A model generated the notes under the pieces. It made no database searches. It saw only the letters and a program-made list of their open reading frames with translations, and was not told the origin of the DNA. Source: Saposhnikovia divaricata (taxonomy: Eukaryota; Streptophyta; Magnoliopsida; Apiales; Apiaceae). Taken from it: 64,000 nucleotides of DNA. The position numbers and the translations under genes were made by a program. Position 1 is the stretch's first letter. Each line of letters begins with the position of its first letter. Positions 61,444 to 64,000 of this stretch are shown here, one piece after another. The stretch is from assembly GCA_036435485.1 (NCBI GenBank), contig CM071596.1:12614001-12678000 (forward strand). The letters are read 5' to 3'.

Positions 61444-63890
61444 CTTTGATTGGGCCCGGCTTTTCGATAAGATCGAGAATCAACAGATTTAACAACAGGA
61501 GATGCACTTTTCTTCATATTACTAGAGCTTTCGACTATCTCCTTTCCTTTCTCAGACTTGACAGATTTGTCAGTCTTAGGAGAAGGTTTGTCACTCCTAA
61601 CTTTAGGAGGACTGACAGTCTTGGCTCTACCATACTTTTTCTTGATATTTGAGCTAGCAACAGTATTTGAGCATGACTGGCTAGATGCATTCATTAAATG
61701 CACAAAAGTTTGCATGATATTAAAAGTGCATGGCATACAGTTAGGTTGACCACACTGTGCATGATTCTGATGCAGATTATTCATTGTATGTGTGGTAGGC
61801 ATGGCATGTGCAGCAGGAACATTCATGTTAGCTTTGCATGCATAAGAAAGATGTTCAGTAGATTTACAATGATAACATGCTTTCTTTATTCGTTCAGCCT
61901 TAACCTCTTTTATGCCTTTCTCTCTCTTTCCTTGTTGTTTAACAGCCTTAGCTCCTAATCCTAGTCTAGATTCATCTCTAGGGAAATTGATTTTAACTTG
62001 TTTAATAGGAGTTACAGGTTGTTCTTTCTGGCGATCTTCCATCTCAATCTCATATCTAGCTATCAATTCAGTCTCTTCTTCTTCTATTCTAGGAACAAGA
62101 TGTTTGTAGATAGGTTTGACAGCCGATTTAAGAATTCTAGGTGTTTCCTGTTTAAGGTCACTGGAACTAGGGTCAATAGGTCTCTTTCCTTCTTTCTTAG
62201 GAAGGTCAGAATAATCAAGCCCTATACCTACTCCAGTTATCTTCTTAAATGTGTCATTATCTACATACACTTTACTAGCAGCTAGTTTGTAAGCTTCGCA
62301 TTTTGTTTCTAACTCAGCTAGATTGTTCCTAAGACATGCTTCTACTTCTTCCTTAAGGACGAGCTTGTGTTCCAGAGATTTAATAAAGTCTCTTAGAGAA
62401 GTATCTACAGTGCAAGCAGCCTCTAGCTCTTCCACTTTTGCCTCAAGCATTCTGCATTTGGCAACAAGTGTTTTCTGTTCCTTTTGAGAAGAGTCTAGGC
62501 TTTTGCACAACATATAGATCTCTTCACTAAGAGCCCCGTTCTGTTCTTTATAATCATCAATAGACATTTCTACTTTAAGAGTCAGAACTGGTACCTCTGG
62601 TTCCTCTGATGTCTCAGCCATGAGCGCAAAGTTTGCTACATGAGTAACATCTTCCTCATCTGAATCATCCCAAGCTCTTCCTTCTGTCACCAATAAGGCT
62701 CGTTTTCCATGTCTTTCCTTCAACAGTGCTTCATAGTTGCTTTTGAGAGCTTCAAATGTTTCTTTTGGATAAGTCTGTTTAGGCTTTTTGCAGTCGGAGG
62801 CAAAGTGTCCAGCTTCACCACAATTGTAGCATTTGAATTTCATTTTGAAATCCAAAGGAGATTTGTAGCTGGTATTCTTGCCTTTTCCTTTGTAGCCTGA
62901 CGAACTACCACCACCCTTAGCAGCCCGATAATAAGATGAAGATTTTCTCTGTGGTCGGTTGCTTTTTCTAAATCTCATGTTGCTGAACTTCCTTGCCATG
63001 TATGCCACGACACTATCGTCCATGTTGTCCAGCTCTTCTTGGGTGTAGTAGTCATCATCACTGTCAGATGCGCACTCGTCATCATTATCAACTTGATGTG
63101 GTGCAAGTGATGATTTAGGCTTTGCTGCAACCATTGCCTTCTTAGACTCTTCCTCATCAGCAACTAATCCTGATGCACTTTCTTTTGACTTTGAATCATT
63201 GTCCCATGCTTGATCTTGAAGCGTTTCCAGCTCATAGGTCTTTAATATTCCATAATACTCTTCCAGAGAAGTTGTATGCAAATCTCTGGTTTCTCTGATT
63301 GCGTAGACCCTATGCTCAATGCTTTTTGGCTGGTTCCTCAGATATCTCGTATTTGTTTCAACCATGGGGAGAGTCACACCTCTCAGATTCAAATCCAATA
63401 CCAACTGACTGAATCGTAGGTAGACATCTGTTATGCCTTCTCCTTTCCTTATTCTAAAGGTGTCATACTCCATCTTGAGTATGAGTGTTTTGTTACTTCT
63501 GACCTCTGCAGATCCTTCCATGACAACTTCTATCTTGTCCCAAATCTTCTTCGCTGTAGTCAGACCTTTGACTATGTTGAACATTTCATGATCAAGAGAT
63601 TCCATCAAGGTTTGTCGAACGGCAGTATCCAAAGCTATTTGCTCTTTATCAGCATCCGAAAAGTCCGCTGCCTTTTTGGGCTCAGACCGGGGTGGTATAA
63701 CCACTCCTCCTTCCGTATGTGAAGGAATAACTGCCATTGGGACAAATTTACCCTTGTCAAGGACTTCCAGATATTCAGGGTTAACAGTCTCTAGATATAG
63801 TCTCATTCTGAAAACCCATTCTTCATAGTGATCTTTGTTGAACATTGGGATCTTGAATGCATTTTTAGGAGCCATCTCAATTCTGGTCAC
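61422..63890 (-). CDS. Element 3 Gag
   Basis: 822 codons; the likely start is the Met of MAPKNAF (about 63875). UBN2-type copia Gag lies at residues about 10-235 (MFNKDHYEEWVFRMRLYLE). An acidic stretch precedes the CCHC knuckle CYNCGEAGHFASDC near 353. A coiled coil (about 455-530, SEEIYMLCKSLDSSQKEQ...) follows. A second knuckle CYHCKSTEHLSYAC lies near 675, then a His/Met/Asn-rich part and a Lys/Ser tail. It ends QSWVPKNV-stop, parallel to the LVPKT-stop of element 2 Gag. The frame is intact, larger than Gag of element 2, and overlaps the pol frame in -1 register. Confidence 0.9.
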   Translation of the reverse strand: MTRIEMAPKNAFKIPMFNKDHYEEWVFRMRLYLETVNPEYLEVLDKGKFVPMAVIPSHTEGGVVIPPRSEPKKAADFSDADKEQIALDTAVRQTLMESLDHEMFNIVKGLTTAKKIWDKIEVVMEGSAEVRSNKTLILKMEYDTFRIRKGEGITDVYLRFSQLVLDLNLRGVTLPMVETNTRYLRNQPKSIEHRVYAIRETRDLHTTSLEEYYGILKTYELETLQDQAWDNDSKSKESASGLVADEEESKKAMVAAKPKSSLAPHQVDNDDECASDSDDDYYTQEELDNMDDSVVAYMARKFSNMRFRKSNRPQRKSSSYYRAAKGGGSSSGYKGKGKNTSYKSPLDFKMKFKCYNCGEAGHFASDCKKPKQTYPKETFEALKSNYEALLKERHGKRALLVTEGRAWDDSDEEDVTHVANFALMAETSEEPEVPVLTLKVEMSIDDYKEQNGALSEEIYMLCKSLDSSQKEQKTLVAKCRMLEAKVEELEAACTVDTSLRDFIKSLEHKLVLKEEVEACLRNNLAELETKCEAYKLAASKVYVDNDTFKKITGVGIGLDYSDLPKKEGKRPIDPSSSDLKQETPRILKSAVKPIYKHLVPRIEEEETELIARYEIEMEDRQKEQPVTPIKQVKINFPRDESRLGLGAKAVKQQGKREKGIKEVKAERIKKACYHCKSTEHLSYACKANMNVPAAHAMPTTHTMNNLHQNHAQCGQPNCMPCTFNIMQTFVHLMNASSQSCSNTVASSNIKKKYGRAKTVSPPKVRSDKPSPKTDKSVKSEKGKEIVESSSNMKKSASPVVKSVDSRSYRKAGPNQSWVPKNV

Positions 63891-64000
63891 TAAAAATTTC
63901 TAAGTACCCAAGACTAGGCTATGTAGAATATTTATGTAGAACTTTTGCCTAAGTCGAAATTTCTCTAAGTAGAAATTTTGCTCAAGTCGAAATCACCAAG
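63891..64000 (-). other. Leader of element 3 (partial)
   Basis: Untranslated sequence upstream of gag; no primer site within the window. It contains AAGTCGAAATT and AAGTAGAAATT words like those in the LTR and spacer of the same element. Confidence 0.6.

Larger units (their letters stand above)
50808..64000 (-). mobile_element. Element 3: Sirevirus-like Ty1/copia retrotransposon with giant third ORF
   Basis: Minus-strand order from the right: leader, gag, pol, repeat-rich spacer, 1342-codon third ORF, purine tract, 3' LTR (51885-50808). The 5' LTR and primer site lie beyond 64000. More than 13 kb are in the window, long even for this lineage. It inserted in RNase H of the gypsy element; the base run CCAAA (50803-50807) is the expected target duplication on this side. 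A single 1-bp frame break in pol is the only coding damage noticed. Confidence 0.9.

Overview
This is plant nuclear DNA, and a eudicot fits best. Evidence: spliced genes for a long-chain acyl-CoA synthetase, PsbS and a TLC-domain membrane protein; NAC and F-box genes; AT-rich spacers; and heavy LTR-retrotransposon loading with iMet-tRNA primer sites. A large asterid genome (for example Apiaceae) is only a guess. All boundaries were read by eye, without alignment software.

Layout. 1-18624 is a three-layer nest of Ty1/copia elements. A Sirevirus-like element on the minus strand (element 1, 1-6840, left end outside the window) interrupts the 5' LTR of a second Sirevirus-like element on the plus strand (element 2, 6841-16000). 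Element 2 interrupts the integrase of an older, decayed copia element on the plus strand (element 4, 16001-18624). The nest lies directly downstream of an intact splice donor of a LACS9-like gene (minus strand, exons from 21741 to 18674), so it appears to fill one LACS intron or to truncate the gene. Upstream of LACS (22559-23959) is a complete small non-autonomous LTR element with perfect target-site duplications.

24796-27075 holds a Helitron-like element and a tandem duplication carrying plant snRNA-type USE/TATA promoter motifs, placed just before an intronless NAC gene (27180-28286). PsbS (30105-31991, minus) has two back-to-back inverted MITEs about 330 bp upstream. 33181-34110 is a Helitron-like start with tandem repeats. 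35324-36387 is a broken F-box gene. 37755-39752 holds duplicated fragments of the TLC gene, followed by an intact F-box gene (39845-41005, minus) and the TLC gene itself (42220-46730, minus).

47246-50807 is the 5' part of a Ty3/gypsy element with two in-frame stops. It is interrupted by a third Sirevirus-like element on the minus strand (element 3, 50808-64000, 5' LTR outside the window), which has a 1342-codon open third ORF.

The strongest leads are: (i) the shared third-ORF protein of the three Sirevirus-like elements, especially the giant copy in element 3; (ii) each of these elements has its own short repeated motif, present both in its LTR and inside the element; (iii) gag and pol meet at a conserved VPK motif but in opposite frameshift directions in two elements; (iv) duplicated USE/TATA promoter modules before a NAC gene; (v) the LACS intron nest. 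The host genes are unrelated neighbours: plastid-associated lipid activation (LACS), photoprotection (PsbS), transcription (NAC), ubiquitin-ligase adaptors (F-box) and membrane lipid biology (TLC).
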